Shown here piece by piece: positions 1-8,155 of a DNA stretch of 13,175 nt. Every line of letters begins with the position of its first letter. Position 1 is the first letter of the stretch. The notes under the pieces are model-generated. The model was not told the DNA's origin. It searched no databases and worked only from the letters and a program-made list of their open reading frames with translations. This stretch comes from Rickettsiales bacterium (GTDB lineage Bacteria > Pseudomonadota > Alphaproteobacteria > Rickettsiales > Anaplasmataceae), in assembly GCA_031284675.1 (NCBI GenBank), contig JAITXQ010000016.1:1-13175 (forward strand), in the 5' to 3' direction. The position numbers were made by a program, and so were the translations under genes.

Positions 1-100
1 ACAAAACAGTTTTGTTATATCTTCCATGGGTAACCTCATCTATTTTTTTTGTATTTGTTGAGTTTACCCTACTCTCCTGCCTTTTCTATTCTCTTTTTAA

Positions 101-307
101 TCCAGAATTAGCGTTACAACTATCGTTATTGCCCATCGTCTATCTACACTCCTGCATATGGATCGTATTTTGGTTCTTGATCAAGGTAAGATTGTAGAAG
201 ATGGTACGCATCAAGAACTTCTTGATAAAAATGGAATGTATAAAACTCTGTGGGATGCACAAATTGGTGGATTTTTGCCGGATAAAAGGAGTGTGAAGAT
301 CGTATAA
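101..307 (+). pseudogene. 3' remnant of an ABC exporter ATPase (MsbA/HlyB type), 5' truncated
   Basis: The plus-strand frame ending at TAA 305-307 encodes the C-terminal end of an ABC-transporter nucleotide-binding domain. It shows the H-loop motif [10 protein letters not shown], then [20 protein letters not shown], the usual sequence after the switch histidine in exporter ATPases, and a short tail ([12 protein letters not shown]). Walker A, the LSGGQ signature and Walker B, which must lie upstream, are absent. The same frame is closed by stops at 59-61 and 98-100, and the sequence at 1-100 does not resemble an ABC domain in any forward frame. No start codon or ribosome site precedes the fragment, so I read it as a remnant left by a deletion, insertion or rearrangement and not a working gene. 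It converges on lon with a 12-bp gap. The family call is secure; the substrate of the parent transporter cannot be told. Confidence 0.75.
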
Positions 308-319
308 TATTTTTTTGAT

Positions 320-2779
320 CTAATGCTTTAATGTTTCTAAATCAGGGAAGTTATCGTCTTTATTTTCCATAGAAGAAGTTGGTTTGCTACTTTTACCATC
401 ACTTTTGATTGGAATAGTAGGTTGTATCAAAGCAATTTTTATAACTTCATCAATATTTTTAGCAAAAACTACGTTGACCCCTTCTTTAATATTTGCCGGA
501 ATTTCTTGCATATCTTTCTCATTTTCACTCGGTATAATCACAGTCTTGATTGATCCTCTTAGCGCAGCAAGCAATTTTTCTCTTAAGCCCCCAATAGCTA
601 GAACTCTACCACGCAATGTCACTTCACCTGTCATAGCAACACTTTTGTTGACTGGTATACTTGTCATAAGAGAAACAATAGACGTACATACTGCGCCGCC
701 AGCAGAAGGACCATCTTTTGGCACAGCACCCTCAGGTAAATGCAAATGTATATCATTATTTTGGAATTTTTTAGGCTTTATACCAAAAAATAAACAATTC
801 GATCGAATATAACTATACGCAGCCTTTATAGATTCTTGCATAACCTCTCCGAGCTTTCCTGTATATTTTATTTCTCCCTTGCCTGGAATTAGAACTGATT
901 CTATCATCAAAATATCACCACCTGTTTCAGTATAGGCAAGTCCAGTGACTACCCCTACTAAACTCTCATTTTCTGCAATACCAAAGGTATATTTACGCAC
1001 CCCTAAATAATCTTGTAAATTATCAACTTCAACAGATACTCTCTTGCTTTTATCGTTTAATATCTCTTTAACTGCTTTTCTCATGAGCTTCGCAAGCTCT
1101 CTCTCCATACTACGCACACCACTTTCACGTGTATATAAACGTATCAATCCATATAGCGCCTCGTTAGTTATGCCCCACTCCTTCTGATGCAAACCATGCT
1201 CCTTCTTTAATTTGGGAATAAGGTGGTGTGTAGCAATACTAATTTTTTCATCTTCAGTATAACCGGATAATTGTATAATCTCCATTCTATCACGTAAAGG
1301 GTGTGGTAAATTCAAGCTATTTGCTGTAGCTACAAACATTACACTTGAAAGATCAAACTCAACTTCCAAGTAATGATCGGTAAAGTGCTTATTGTGCTCA
1401 GTATCCAAAACCTCAAGTAATGCAGACGCTGGATCACCGTGCGAATCAGAACCCATCTTATCTATTTCATCAAGCAAAAAAAGTGGGTTGCACGAATTAG
1501 CTTTTTTCATGTGTTGAATGATTTTACCAGGCATTGAACCAATATAAGTTTTTCTGTGTCCACGTATCTCGGATTCGTCACGTACGCCACCAAGAGCTAT
1601 GCGAACAAAATCTCTACCCACTGCTTTTGCCATAGACTTTGCTAAAGAAGTTTTACCAACACCAGGTGGCCCAACTAAGCAAAGTATAGGACCTTTTATC
1701 TCTTTTACTCTCTTTAATACTGCTAAAAATTCTATTATTCTATCTTTTACTTTCTCTATGCCATAATGGTTTTCATCTAAGATTTTTTTAGCTGCATTTA
1801 AATTAATTTTTGCATCTTTGTATTTTCCCCATGGCAAATCAAGCAACCAATGCAGATAACTAGATATAACTGTAGCTTCAGGTGAAATGGGATTCATTTT
1901 TTTATACCTTTTCAAATCAGTCATAGCTTTCTCCCTTGCTTCCTGAGAAAGTTTTGTTTCATTTATCTTTTTTTCAAATTCATTGAGTATATTTCCTTCA
2001 TCCCCATTTTCAAATTCGCCTAATTCTTTCTGTATAGCTTTCAATTGCTCGTTAAGGTAATAAACTTTCTGAGTGCTTTCAACTTGCGATTTAATTGTTT
2101 TATATAAACGATTTTGTGCATTCAAAATGCTTATTTCTCTCTCAATAAAAGCAAAAACTTTTTTTAAACGCTCTCTTAGGTCATAAGCTTCAAGTATACT
2201 TTGTTTATCTGACACTTTTATATTTAAATATGAAGCTACCGTGTCTACAAGTTGATCAACTTTTTTGATTTGATCGATGGGGTTAATGACAACCTCGGGC
2301 TGATTTTTTTTGTTCAGCTTACACCAGCTATCGAACGCATTTATAACAGATCGCCTTAAAGCTTCTAAATCAACATTATCTTCATTTTCTTTATATTTAT
2401 AATGACTGTCTGACTCTATCCTAGCTTGGAGTAAAGCATGAGAGCTAATATATTCTACAACTCTTCCCCTGCTTATCCCCTGGATTACAACTTTTACCGC
2501 ATTGTCAGGTAATTTTATTAATGGTTGTACAATATTTGCTAGCACACCTACTTCATAAAGATCTTCTGGCTCTGGATTATCAATAGATCCATCTCGCTGT
2601 GTCACAAGAAAAATCTCATTTTGGTGACTACTATTACTTATTGCATACTCTAGTGCATTAATAGATTTTTCTCTGCCTATGAATAAAGGCACCATTATAT
2701 TTGGAAAAATTACTACATCTCTTAAAGGTAATACTGGCAATACAGCAAAACTAGAGCTCACAGCACGTTCAATGTTCAT
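320..2779 (-). CDS. lon: ATP-dependent Lon protease (endopeptidase La)
   Basis: Cytosolic homo-oligomeric AAA+ protease that unfolds and degrades misfolded and short-lived regulatory proteins. The 819 residues follow LonA architecture. The N-terminal substrate-binding domain spans about 10-215 and starts with the typical LPVLPLRDVVIFPN. A helical coiled region covers about 216-355. The AAA+ module has Walker A GPPGVGKT (370-377) and Walker B LFLLDEID (433-440). The C-terminal protease domain carries the Ser-Lys dyad: Ser692 in PKDGPSAGG and Lys735 in GLREKLLAAL, 43 residues apart as in E. coli Lon. It is about 35 residues longer than the E. coli protein, from a charged stretch near 120-160 and a polar acidic tail (about 788-819). 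Lon is the last gene of tig-clpP-clpX-lon. Its ATG lies 15 bp after the clpX stop with a modest AAGG-type ribosome site, so it is probably cotranscribed. No clear terminator hairpin follows. Confidence 0.98.
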   Translation of the reverse strand: MNIERAVSSSFAVLPVLPLRDVVIFPNIMVPLFIGREKSINALEYAISNSSHQNEIFLVTQRDGSIDNPEPEDLYEVGVLANIVQPLIKLPDNAVKVVIQGISRGRVVEYISSHALLQARIESDSHYKYKENEDNVDLEALRRSVINAFDSWCKLNKKNQPEVVINPIDQIKKVDQLVDTVASYLNIKVSDKQSILEAYDLRERLKKVFAFIEREISILNAQNRLYKTIKSQVESTQKVYYLNEQLKAIQKELGEFENGDEGNILNEFEKKINETKLSQEAREKAMTDLKRYKKMNPISPEATVISSYLHWLLDLPWGKYKDAKINLNAAKKILDENHYGIEKVKDRIIEFLAVLKRVKEIKGPILCLVGPPGVGKTSLAKSMAKAVGRDFVRIALGGVRDESEIRGHRKTYIGSMPGKIIQHMKKANSCNPLFLLDEIDKMGSDSHGDPASALLEVLDTEHNKHFTDHYLEVEFDLSSVMFVATANSLNLPHPLRDRMEIIQLSGYTEDEKISIATHHLIPKLKKEHGLHQKEWGITNEALYGLIRLYTRESGVRSMERELAKLMRKAVKEILNDKSKRVSVEVDNLQDYLGVRKYTFGIAENESLVGVVTGLAYTETGGDILMIESVLIPGKGEIKYTGKLGEVMQESIKAAYSYIRSNCLFFGIKPKKFQNNDIHLHLPEGAVPKDGPSAGGAVCTSIVSLMTSIPVNKSVAMTGEVTLRGRVLAIGGLREKLLAALRGSIKTVIIPSENEKDMQEIPANIKEGVNVVFAKNIDEVIKIALIQPTIPIKSDGKSSKPTSSMENKDDNFPDLETLKH

Positions 2780-2794
2780 AATATATGCCTTAAA

Positions 2795-4069
2795 TTAATC
2801 ATTAACCGTTATAACATTGCCATTATTATGATTAACCGTTGCTTTTCCTAACTCTACCATTTTCTTAGTGATTACTATAGTGCTACCTTCGAAGCCTCCG
2901 TTTCCAGCTATATACATAATGTCAAGCAAAAGTGACTCTAAAATAGCACGTAACATTCTTGCACCTGTTTTATAGCTTATAGCTTTTTCAGCAATAGCTG
3001 ATATTGCTTCATCTGAAAATTCAAGATTTACTTTGCTAAACGCAAGCAGTGCTTTGTATTGTTTTATTAGCGCATTCCTTGGTTCTGTCAATACATGTAT
3101 TAAATCTTCATGATCTAGCTCATTTAAAACAGCAGTTATTGGAACCCGCCCTACAAATTCAGGTATTAAACCAAATTTAATTAAATCTTCAGGTTGAACA
3201 TCATGTAAAACATTTTTTTTCTTTTGCTCCTTAGACTGACTTATATCTGCCCCAAAGCCGACTGATGTTCCCTTTTTCCTCGCTTCAATAATTTTATCTA
3301 GACCTTCAAAAGCACCTCCACAAATAAATAATATGTTACTAGTATCCACTTGTATAAACTCTTGTTGTGGATGTTTTCGCCCTCCTTGTGGTGAAACATA
3401 AGCAACTGTACCTTCCATAATCTTAAGCAGAGCTTGCTGGACCCCTTCACCTGAAACGTCACGGGTTATCGAAGTGCCTTCAGATTTTCTTGTGATTTTG
3501 TCTATTTCATCTATAAACACTATACCACACTGTGCCTTTGTAACATCATAATTTGCAGCTTGCAATAGACGCGACAACACGCTTTCCACGTCATCACCTA
3601 CATAACCTGCTTCAGTTAAAGTTGTCGCATCAGCCATAGCAAATGGCACATCTGAAACTTTAGCAAGTGTTTTGGCTAGCAAAGTCTTACCAGAACCGGT
3701 GGGACCAATAAGCATTATATTTGATTTTTCAATTTCAATATCACTTATAGCATAAAATTGTGCCATGGATTGACAATGGTTATACATAGCTACAGATAGA
3801 ACGTGTTGTGCGTGTTCTTGACCTACAACATGCTTACTAAGAAAATTTTTTATATCCTCAGGCTTCTTTAGTAATAGCTTCATATCAGATATATGATCTG
3901 AATTAAAAGATCTACCTTTCTTTTGACTTATTGCTTTATGAGATAACTCTATGCACTCATTACAAATAAACACCTTTAAACCATCTGAAGAGTTAGTAAT
4001 CAACTTATCTACTTCATCTTGCGCCTTGTTGCAAAAAGAACAGTAGTGTAAATCATTATTGTTATCCAT
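2795..4069 (-). CDS. clpX: ClpX, ATPase subunit of the ClpXP protease
   Basis: Hexameric AAA+ unfoldase that recognises degron-tagged proteins and threads them into ClpP. The 424 residues match the usual length. The N-terminal zinc-binding domain has Cys10, Cys13, Cys36 and Cys39 in a C4 arrangement. Walker A is GPTGSGKT (122-129), the pore loop GYVG (155-158), Walker B IVFIDEID (183-190), the RKH loop 231-233, and the sensor-2 motif GAR (369-371). The ClpP-docking loop appears as VGF (270-272) where E. coli has IGF. The start ATG overlaps the clpP stop by one base (TAATG), with a GGTGG ribosome site just upstream inside the end of clpP. Translational coupling, and hence balanced subunit production, is likely. 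An acid- and asparagine-rich C-terminal tail follows the small AAA domain. Confidence 0.98.
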   Translation of the reverse strand: MDNNNDLHYCSFCNKAQDEVDKLITNSSDGLKVFICNECIELSHKAISQKKGRSFNSDHISDMKLLLKKPEDIKNFLSKHVVGQEHAQHVLSVAMYNHCQSMAQFYAISDIEIEKSNIMLIGPTGSGKTLLAKTLAKVSDVPFAMADATTLTEAGYVGDDVESVLSRLLQAANYDVTKAQCGIVFIDEIDKITRKSEGTSITRDVSGEGVQQALLKIMEGTVAYVSPQGGRKHPQQEFIQVDTSNILFICGGAFEGLDKIIEARKKGTSVGFGADISQSKEQKKKNVLHDVQPEDLIKFGLIPEFVGRVPITAVLNELDHEDLIHVLTEPRNALIKQYKALLAFSKVNLEFSDEAISAIAEKAISYKTGARMLRAILESLLLDIMYIAGNGGFEGSTIVITKKMVELGKATVNHNNGNVITVND

Positions 4070-4695
4070 TAACCCACCTTTTGTTTAACTTTAATATTTT
4101 CAATCTTAATATCTGTACGCTCAGCTATCACCCTGTCAATTAAGCCAGTTTTCCTTGCTTCTTCAGGATCCATGAATTTATCTCTTTCCATCATTCCTTC
4201 AATTTTCTTCAGTGAATTTCCAGTATGTTTTTCATAAATTTGATTTAGTTTTTTCTTAACCCGCAAAATTTCATTAGCATGTATTTCTATATCAGTTGCT
4301 TGACCATGATAACCACCAGATGGCTGATGTATCATAATTCTTGAATGAGGTAGAGAGTAGCGCTTACCTTTTGTACCAGCTGCAAGCAATAAAGAACCCA
4401 TAGATGCAGCTTGACCTATACATAAAGTTGAAACGTCTGGCTTTATATACTGCATTGTATCGTAGATCGATAAACCAGCAGTTACAACACCACCTGGTGA
4501 GTTAATATACATATAAATGTCTTTATCAGGGTTTTCCGATTCTAAAAATAAAAGCTGTGCTACTATTACGCTGGCCATATTGTCCTCAACAGGACCGGTT
4601 ACAAAAATTATTCTTTCTTTTACTAGTCTTGAATATATGTCATAAGCGCGCTCACCGCGACTGGTTTGCTCAACTACAATTGGTATAAGAGTCAT
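4069..4695 (-). CDS. clpP: ClpP, proteolytic subunit of the Clp protease
   Basis: Serine peptidase that forms the two-ring chamber capped by ClpX. The 208 residues fit the family. The triad is visible: Ser98 in GQAASMG, His123 in MIHQPSGG, and Asp172 in MERDKFM. The substrate-strand motif INSPGG is at 64-69. It starts close to the mature N-terminus ([20 protein letters not shown]), so there is little room for the propeptide found in E. coli. An AGGA ribosome site sits about six bases before the ATG. The gene begins 11 bp after the tig stop and ends overlapping the clpX start by one base. Gene order tig-clpP-clpX-lon is the same as in E. coli and many other proteobacteria. Confidence 0.98.
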   Translation of the reverse strand: MTLIPIVVEQTSRGERAYDIYSRLVKERIIFVTGPVEDNMASVIVAQLLFLESENPDKDIYMYINSPGGVVTAGLSIYDTMQYIKPDVSTLCIGQAASMGSLLLAAGTKGKRYSLPHSRIMIHQPSGGYHGQATDIEIHANEILRVKKKLNQIYEKHTGNSLKKIEGMMERDKFMDPEEARKTGLIDRVIAERTDIKIENIKVKQKVG

Positions 4696-4706
4696 GCCTT
4701 TTCCTA

Positions 4707-6050
4707 TTAAATATTATCAAATAATTCTTTTAATTCTTTCACAGAAATAATCTGCTCTTCTTTATTAACTTTTTCTATTATATAATCTGTAACTTTATAC
4801 TCAAGCACTTGCCCCCTAACTAACTCTTGAAATTGTCCGTCTGATTTAAAATGTTTAAATACTCTGTCAAACGGTACATCTTTACTGACATATTGATTTA
4901 CAATAACCTTCAAAATATCATTCTGAGTTAATAATATTTTATGTTCTGCACTCAATTTCATAAATAACATGGCAAGCTTTACGCGTTTTTCAGCTTCCTT
5001 ATGAAAGTCATCTTGGACGTTCAATTCTTTTTCCACTCTCTGTTGTTCCTGTTTTACTATATCTGTAGGTAAGTCAAAGTTATAATTAGCATCCAAACAA
5101 TCAAATAACTCCTTCTTAATTAAGAGATCTCTCATTTCTTTACATTGATCACCAATCATTTTTTTTGCATGATTTACTAGTGAAGAACAATCTTCAAATC
5201 CAATACTCTTAGCTATTTCATCATCATTTTCAAAATCTTTGGCAACTTGAACGTCATTCACTCGAACAAAAAAATCAGCTTCCTGTCCTGCAAGGGAAAC
5301 GACTTGGTAATTTTCAGGAAATTTCAACTTGAAGCTTTTTGTTCCCCCTTTTTTCATACCAGTTAATTGATCTTCAAAACCATTAATAAATGTGCCAGAC
5401 CCTAAATTAACAGCAAAATTTTTGCTACTTCCACCCTGAAAAAGTTTATTCCTAATCCGCCCTTCAAAATCAATTATTAGTTTATCCCCATTTTTTGCTT
5501 GATAAGAGGCGTCATCGATAGAAGTAAAATTGGGGAATTTTGCTTTGACAGAATCAATAAATTCTTTTATATCCTCCTCTTCAATCTTTGCTTCAATTTT
5601 CTTTAAGTTTATTTTATCAAGATCTATCGTTGGTACTTCCGGCATCGATTCAAAAGATAGTTTGTATACAAAATTGCCCTTCTCATCTTCTTTATCCAGA
5701 TCCGGTAACGATATAACATCAACCTTAGGATAAATGTGAGATTCAACCTTGACTTTTTTTATCAAATCATCTGAACAATAATCAATTGCATTGTTCACCA
5801 CATATTGCAAAGCTTCATTTTTATAATTTTTAACAACAAGGTCATAGGGCATTTTTCCAGTTCTAAATCCAGGTGATTTTGCATTTTCTGCTATTTCTTG
5901 CAATCTCAAATCTACTTTTTGTTTTATATAATCGCTACTAACTGTGATTTCATATTCATACTTTAGCTTATCTATGCTAAGCTCTTTGTAGATATATATG
6001 CTATTTGATACATCTACTTCAACTGTATTTTGAGGTATATTATTAGACAT
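4707..6050 (-). CDS. tig: Trigger factor, ribosome-associated chaperone / prolyl isomerase
   Basis: Binds at the ribosome exit tunnel and shelters nascent chains; the first gene of the quality-control operon. The 447 residues show the three domains. The ribosome-binding domain has the signature GFRTGKMP (61-68). The FKBP-type peptidyl-prolyl isomerase domain runs about 186-268 and includes LIIDFEGRI and [15 protein letters not shown] long helical C-terminal substrate-binding domain covers about 270-447. The signature lies about 18 residues later than in E. coli, so there is an N-terminal extension (about 1-19). The chosen ATG has a weak GGAT ribosome site, and no better in-frame start is evident. 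A perfect TATAAT at 6167-6172 (minus) could be the operon's -10, but I see no good -35, so read-through from the tRNA gene is an alternative. I see no clear heat-shock sigma-32 promoter. Confidence 0.96.
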   Translation of the reverse strand: MSNNIPQNTVEVDVSNSIYIYKELSIDKLKYEYEITVSSDYIKQKVDLRLQEIAENAKSPGFRTGKMPYDLVVKNYKNEALQYVVNNAIDYCSDDLIKKVKVESHIYPKVDVISLPDLDKEDEKGNFVYKLSFESMPEVPTIDLDKINLKKIEAKIEEEDIKEFIDSVKAKFPNFTSIDDASYQAKNGDKLIIDFEGRIRNKLFQGGSSKNFAVNLGSGTFINGFEDQLTGMKKGGTKSFKLKFPENYQVVSLAGQEADFFVRVNDVQVAKDFENDDEIAKSIGFEDCSSLVNHAKKMIGDQCKEMRDLLIKKELFDCLDANYNFDLPTDIVKQEQQRVEKELNVQDDFHKEAEKRVKLAMLFMKLSAEHKILLTQNDILKVIVNQYVSKDVPFDRVFKHFKSDGQFQELVRGQVLEYKVTDYIIEKVNKEEQIISVKELKELFDNI

Positions 6051-6208
6051 TATAATCCGTTTATTAATATTTTAATTTATATCTTAATAAAGCCATTTTA
6101 CCAGAATTTAAGTTAAATACAATCCTTAAGAACAGGTTTTTTGTACAAACAAAAGTGTATTCAGTGATTATAAATTTTTCCTTAAAACCTAAGTTACATG
6201 ACTTTAAG

Positions 6209-6290
6209 TGCGGATAGAGGGACTTGAACCCCCACGAGCAAGCTCACCAGGACCTAAACCTGGCACGTCTACCAATTCCGCCATATCCGC
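6209..6290 (-). tRNA. tRNA-Leu (anticodon UAG)
   Basis: The minus strand from 6290 folds as a class II tRNA. The acceptor stem GCGGATA/TATCCGC is perfect and the discriminator base is A (6209). The D-arm contains GGTAGA. The anticodon stem CCAGG/CCTGG encloses loop TTTAGGT with anticodon TAG at 6256-6254. A long variable arm (TGAGC-TTG-CTCG) and a T-arm GGGGG-TTCAAGT-CCCCC follow. The long variable arm together with the UAG anticodon identifies leucine. The 3' CCA is not encoded (CTT follows the discriminator), so it must be added after transcription. It lies upstream of tig on the same strand. Confidence 0.97.
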
Positions 6291-6341
6291 AAGAAAATTT
6301 TCAGTAATTTATAGCTAACCCAATCAAAGCTGCCCAACATC

Positions 6342-6364
6342 ATACCGCGATTTATTCGCGGTAT
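6342..6364. repeat. Short perfect palindrome (9-bp arms)
   Basis: ATACCGCGA and TCGCGGTAT form perfect 9-bp arms around a 5-base loop. The GC-rich arms stand out in AT-rich surroundings. With the next palindrome 10 bp away it forms a two-hairpin unit between tRNA-Leu and dolP. It lacks a following T-run, so it is not an obvious terminator. Short palindromes of this sort are dispersed in Wolbachia genomes; dispersal of this one is inferred, not seen. Confidence 0.7.
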
Positions 6365-6374
6365 CTCGCTATAG

Positions 6375-6397
6375 ATTCCGCTAACAAGTAGCAGAAT
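6375..6397. repeat. Short palindrome with one mismatch (9-bp arms)
   Basis: ATTCCGCTA and TAGCAGAAT pair as 9-bp arms with one mismatch around a 5-base loop, 10 bp after the palindrome at 6342-6364. Apart from the two palindromes I see only AT-rich DNA and a candidate promoter between 6291 and 6570. Confidence 0.65.
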
Positions 6398-6506
6398 GAC
6401 GAATTTTCTGTTTACCAGATTGTGGATAAATTTAAACTACTTCAGCTCTATTATAGGTATCCTATTAAAAATATTCAAGGTTTAAAGCCTTACTTAATTT
6501 ATGGTA

Positions 6507-6535
6507 TTTACACAATCAGAAAAGCTTATTAATAT
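6507..6535 (+). promoter_or_regulatory. Candidate sigma-70 promoter for the dolP gene
   Basis: TTTACA (6507-6512) and TAATAT (6530-6535) are separated by 17 bp. They match the -35 consensus at 5 of 6 positions and the -10 at 4 of 6. Transcription would start near 6542, about 29 bases before the dolP ATG. AT-rich DNA gives chance matches, so this is tentative. Confidence 0.4.
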
Positions 6536-6570
6536 TTCTTAATGAAAGCTCTAAACTCTGGAAATCAATA

Positions 6571-7161
6571 ATGAGATTAATAACAAGCTTCTTACTCGCT
6601 ATTTTTCTGATTACACAGAGTGGTTGCACAACCCTTATAATAGGTGGTGTAGTGGCTACAGCAACAGCAATAACAATGCAAGATAAATCCTTGGGAAATA
6701 TCATTGACGATACAACTATGGTAATCAGGATTAATAAGGGGCTCTTAAAACATGGACTATTTTCATCTATAAAAGTTAAAGTAAGTGAAGGAAGAGTATT
6801 GCTCATTGGAAATGTTGATACTCCTGAAAAACAACTCACAGCAGAAAAAATAGCTTGGCAGCAAAAGGAAATTAAAGAAGTGATAAATGAGATAAGAGTA
6901 ACACCAATTCAAATGGCTTCCATGCTAGACACCACTGTAGATGGTATGATAACGGCGGAAATAAAGACAAGACTTCTGGGGAAAAGAAGTATCAAATCAA
7001 TTAATTATAGCGTTAATACGGTTGATAAAGTTATTTATTTAATGGGCATAGCCCAAAATAAAGCGGAACTAAAAGCTGTAATAGCAATTGCAAGAAAAGT
7101 AAAGGGAGTAAAACAAGTTGTGAGTTATGTACGATATAGACATAGCAAGTTACGTCATTAA
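6571..7161 (+). CDS. dolP: DolP/YraP-like double-BON-domain outer-membrane lipoprotein
   Basis: The 196-residue protein has an N-terminal signal (MRLITSFLLAIFLITQSGC) with a likely lipidated Cys19, then two BON domains at about 45-114 and 123-191. Each carries the conserved strand-glycine pattern (VLLIGNV with Gly80; VIYLMGIA with Gly159). The DD at 46-47, the NEIR-type end of the first domain and the total length align by eye with E. coli DolP (YraP, 191 residues), which binds anionic phospholipid in the outer membrane and supports envelope integrity and BAM function. The lipobox is imperfect because position -3 is Gln and not Leu, so lipidation is probable but not certain. A GGA ribosome site precedes the ATG. 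gshB follows after about 50 bp on the same strand and may be cotranscribed. A BamB-like gene lies later in the window, but this is not an operon link. Confidence 0.85.
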   Translation: MRLITSFLLAIFLITQSGCTTLIIGGVVATATAITMQDKSLGNIIDDTTMVIRINKGLLKHGLFSSIKVKVSEGRVLLIGNVDTPEKQLTAEKIAWQQKEIKEVINEIRVTPIQMASMLDTTVDGMITAEIKTRLLGKRSIKSINYSVNTVDKVIYLMGIAQNKAELKAVIAIARKVKGVKQVVSYVRYRHSKLRH

Positions 7162-7198
7162 TGAAAACTGAATTTCTAATGGCAATTTTTGTGTTAAA

Positions 7199-7203
7199 GA
7201 GGG
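7199..7203 (+). promoter_or_regulatory. Ribosome binding site that decides the gshB start
   Basis: GAGGG lies 7 bases before the ATG at 7211 but only 1 base before the in-frame ATG at 7205. Normal spacing therefore favours the downstream ATG. Confidence 0.65.
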
Positions 7204-7210
7204 TATGCAA

Positions 7211-8155
7211 ATGAGAGTTGTTTTTCAGACGGATGAAAATATAAACTTTGAAACTGACACTACATTCGTGCTAATAAAGGAAGCGCAAAGGAGGGGGTAT
7301 GAAATTTTCGTTTATACTCCTGATAATTTAGCACTAAAGCTAAATCAACCACTTGCCTTGGCTCAAAAAGTCAGTGTTGATGATTGTAGTTTCATCTCTA
7401 AAGAAGATATGGCAATCAATTTAAATGAAATGGACATCATATTTATCAGACAGAATCCGCCCTTTGATATGCGTTACATTACAACAACTTATATCTTAGA
7501 AAAAACCAGCGCATTGGTAATTAACAATCCAACAGAAATAAGGAATTGTCCTGAAAAACTGATAACTTTATTATTTCCAGAGCTAATTCCGCCAACTTTG
7601 ATCACTGAAAATATATCGATGATTAGAGATTTTTACTGCAGCTATAAAGATATCATTCTGAAGCCATTGTATAGCTATGGCGGAAACGATGTAATCAGAA
7701 TACGAGATGAAAACAGTATTCAAGTGGTAGTGGATCTCATGATAGCAAAATATGAATATCCTGTAATTACGCAATCATTTTGTAAAAACATAGACAAAGA
7801 TAAAAGAATATTGTTACTGGATGGTCAACCAATTGGAGTAATGAAACGAGTTCCAAAAGTTAGTGGAGAGATCAGAACAAACATGCGACTTGGAGCAAGT
7901 TTTGAACCTGTTGAAATGAACGATAGAGATAATGAAATATGTAACAAAATTGGTCCTGAATTAAAGAAAAGAGGGCTAATATTTGTTGGCATTGATATTA
8001 TAGATGACTTCCTGCTCGAAATTAACACAACTTCACCCACGGGAGCAGTTCAGATCAATAAATTATACAATATATCACTAGAAAAAGGCCTTTGGGATGC
8101 GTTCGAAGAAAAAGCGCAATCAAACAAGAGGAGTTCAGCTATACTCATCAACTAA
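7211..8155 (+). CDS. gshB: Glutathione synthetase (ATP-grasp)
   Basis: Joins gamma-glutamylcysteine and glycine with ATP to make glutathione, the main cytosolic thiol. The sequence follows E. coli GshB (315 residues) along its length. It has an N-terminal domain with a FxT..LIKEAQRRGYE pattern and QNPPFDMRYITTTYILE. The ATP-grasp region includes IILKPLYSYGGNDVIRI, DKRILLLDGQPIG, the loop GEIRTNMRLGA, and the metal-binding end LEINTTSPTG. An in-frame ATG at 7205 would add two residues. I prefer 7211 (MRVVFQTDEN..., 314 residues) because the GAGGG ribosome site is correctly spaced for it. It is downstream of dolP on the same strand, and its 3' end overlaps the end of murG by 8 bp. No gshA is in the window, so the source of gamma-glutamylcysteine cannot be judged here. 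Confidence 0.96.
   Translation: MRVVFQTDENINFETDTTFVLIKEAQRRGYEIFVYTPDNLALKLNQPLALAQKVSVDDCSFISKEDMAINLNEMDIIFIRQNPPFDMRYITTTYILEKTSALVINNPTEIRNCPEKLITLLFPELIPPTLITENISMIRDFYCSYKDIILKPLYSYGGNDVIRIRDENSIQVVVDLMIAKYEYPVITQSFCKNIDKDKRILLLDGQPIGVMKRVPKVSGEIRTNMRLGASFEPVEMNDRDNEICNKIGPELKKRGLIFVGIDIIDDFLLEINTTSPTGAVQINKLYNISLEKGLWDAFEEKAQSNKRSSAILIN

Noticed and set aside
12..197. 61-codon plus-strand frame at the left edge
   Set aside because: Its second half is the ABC ATPase remnant read out of frame, and it has no ribosome site.
384..812. 142-codon frame antisense to lon
   Set aside because: It mirrors the conserved Lon protease domain; no independent start signal.
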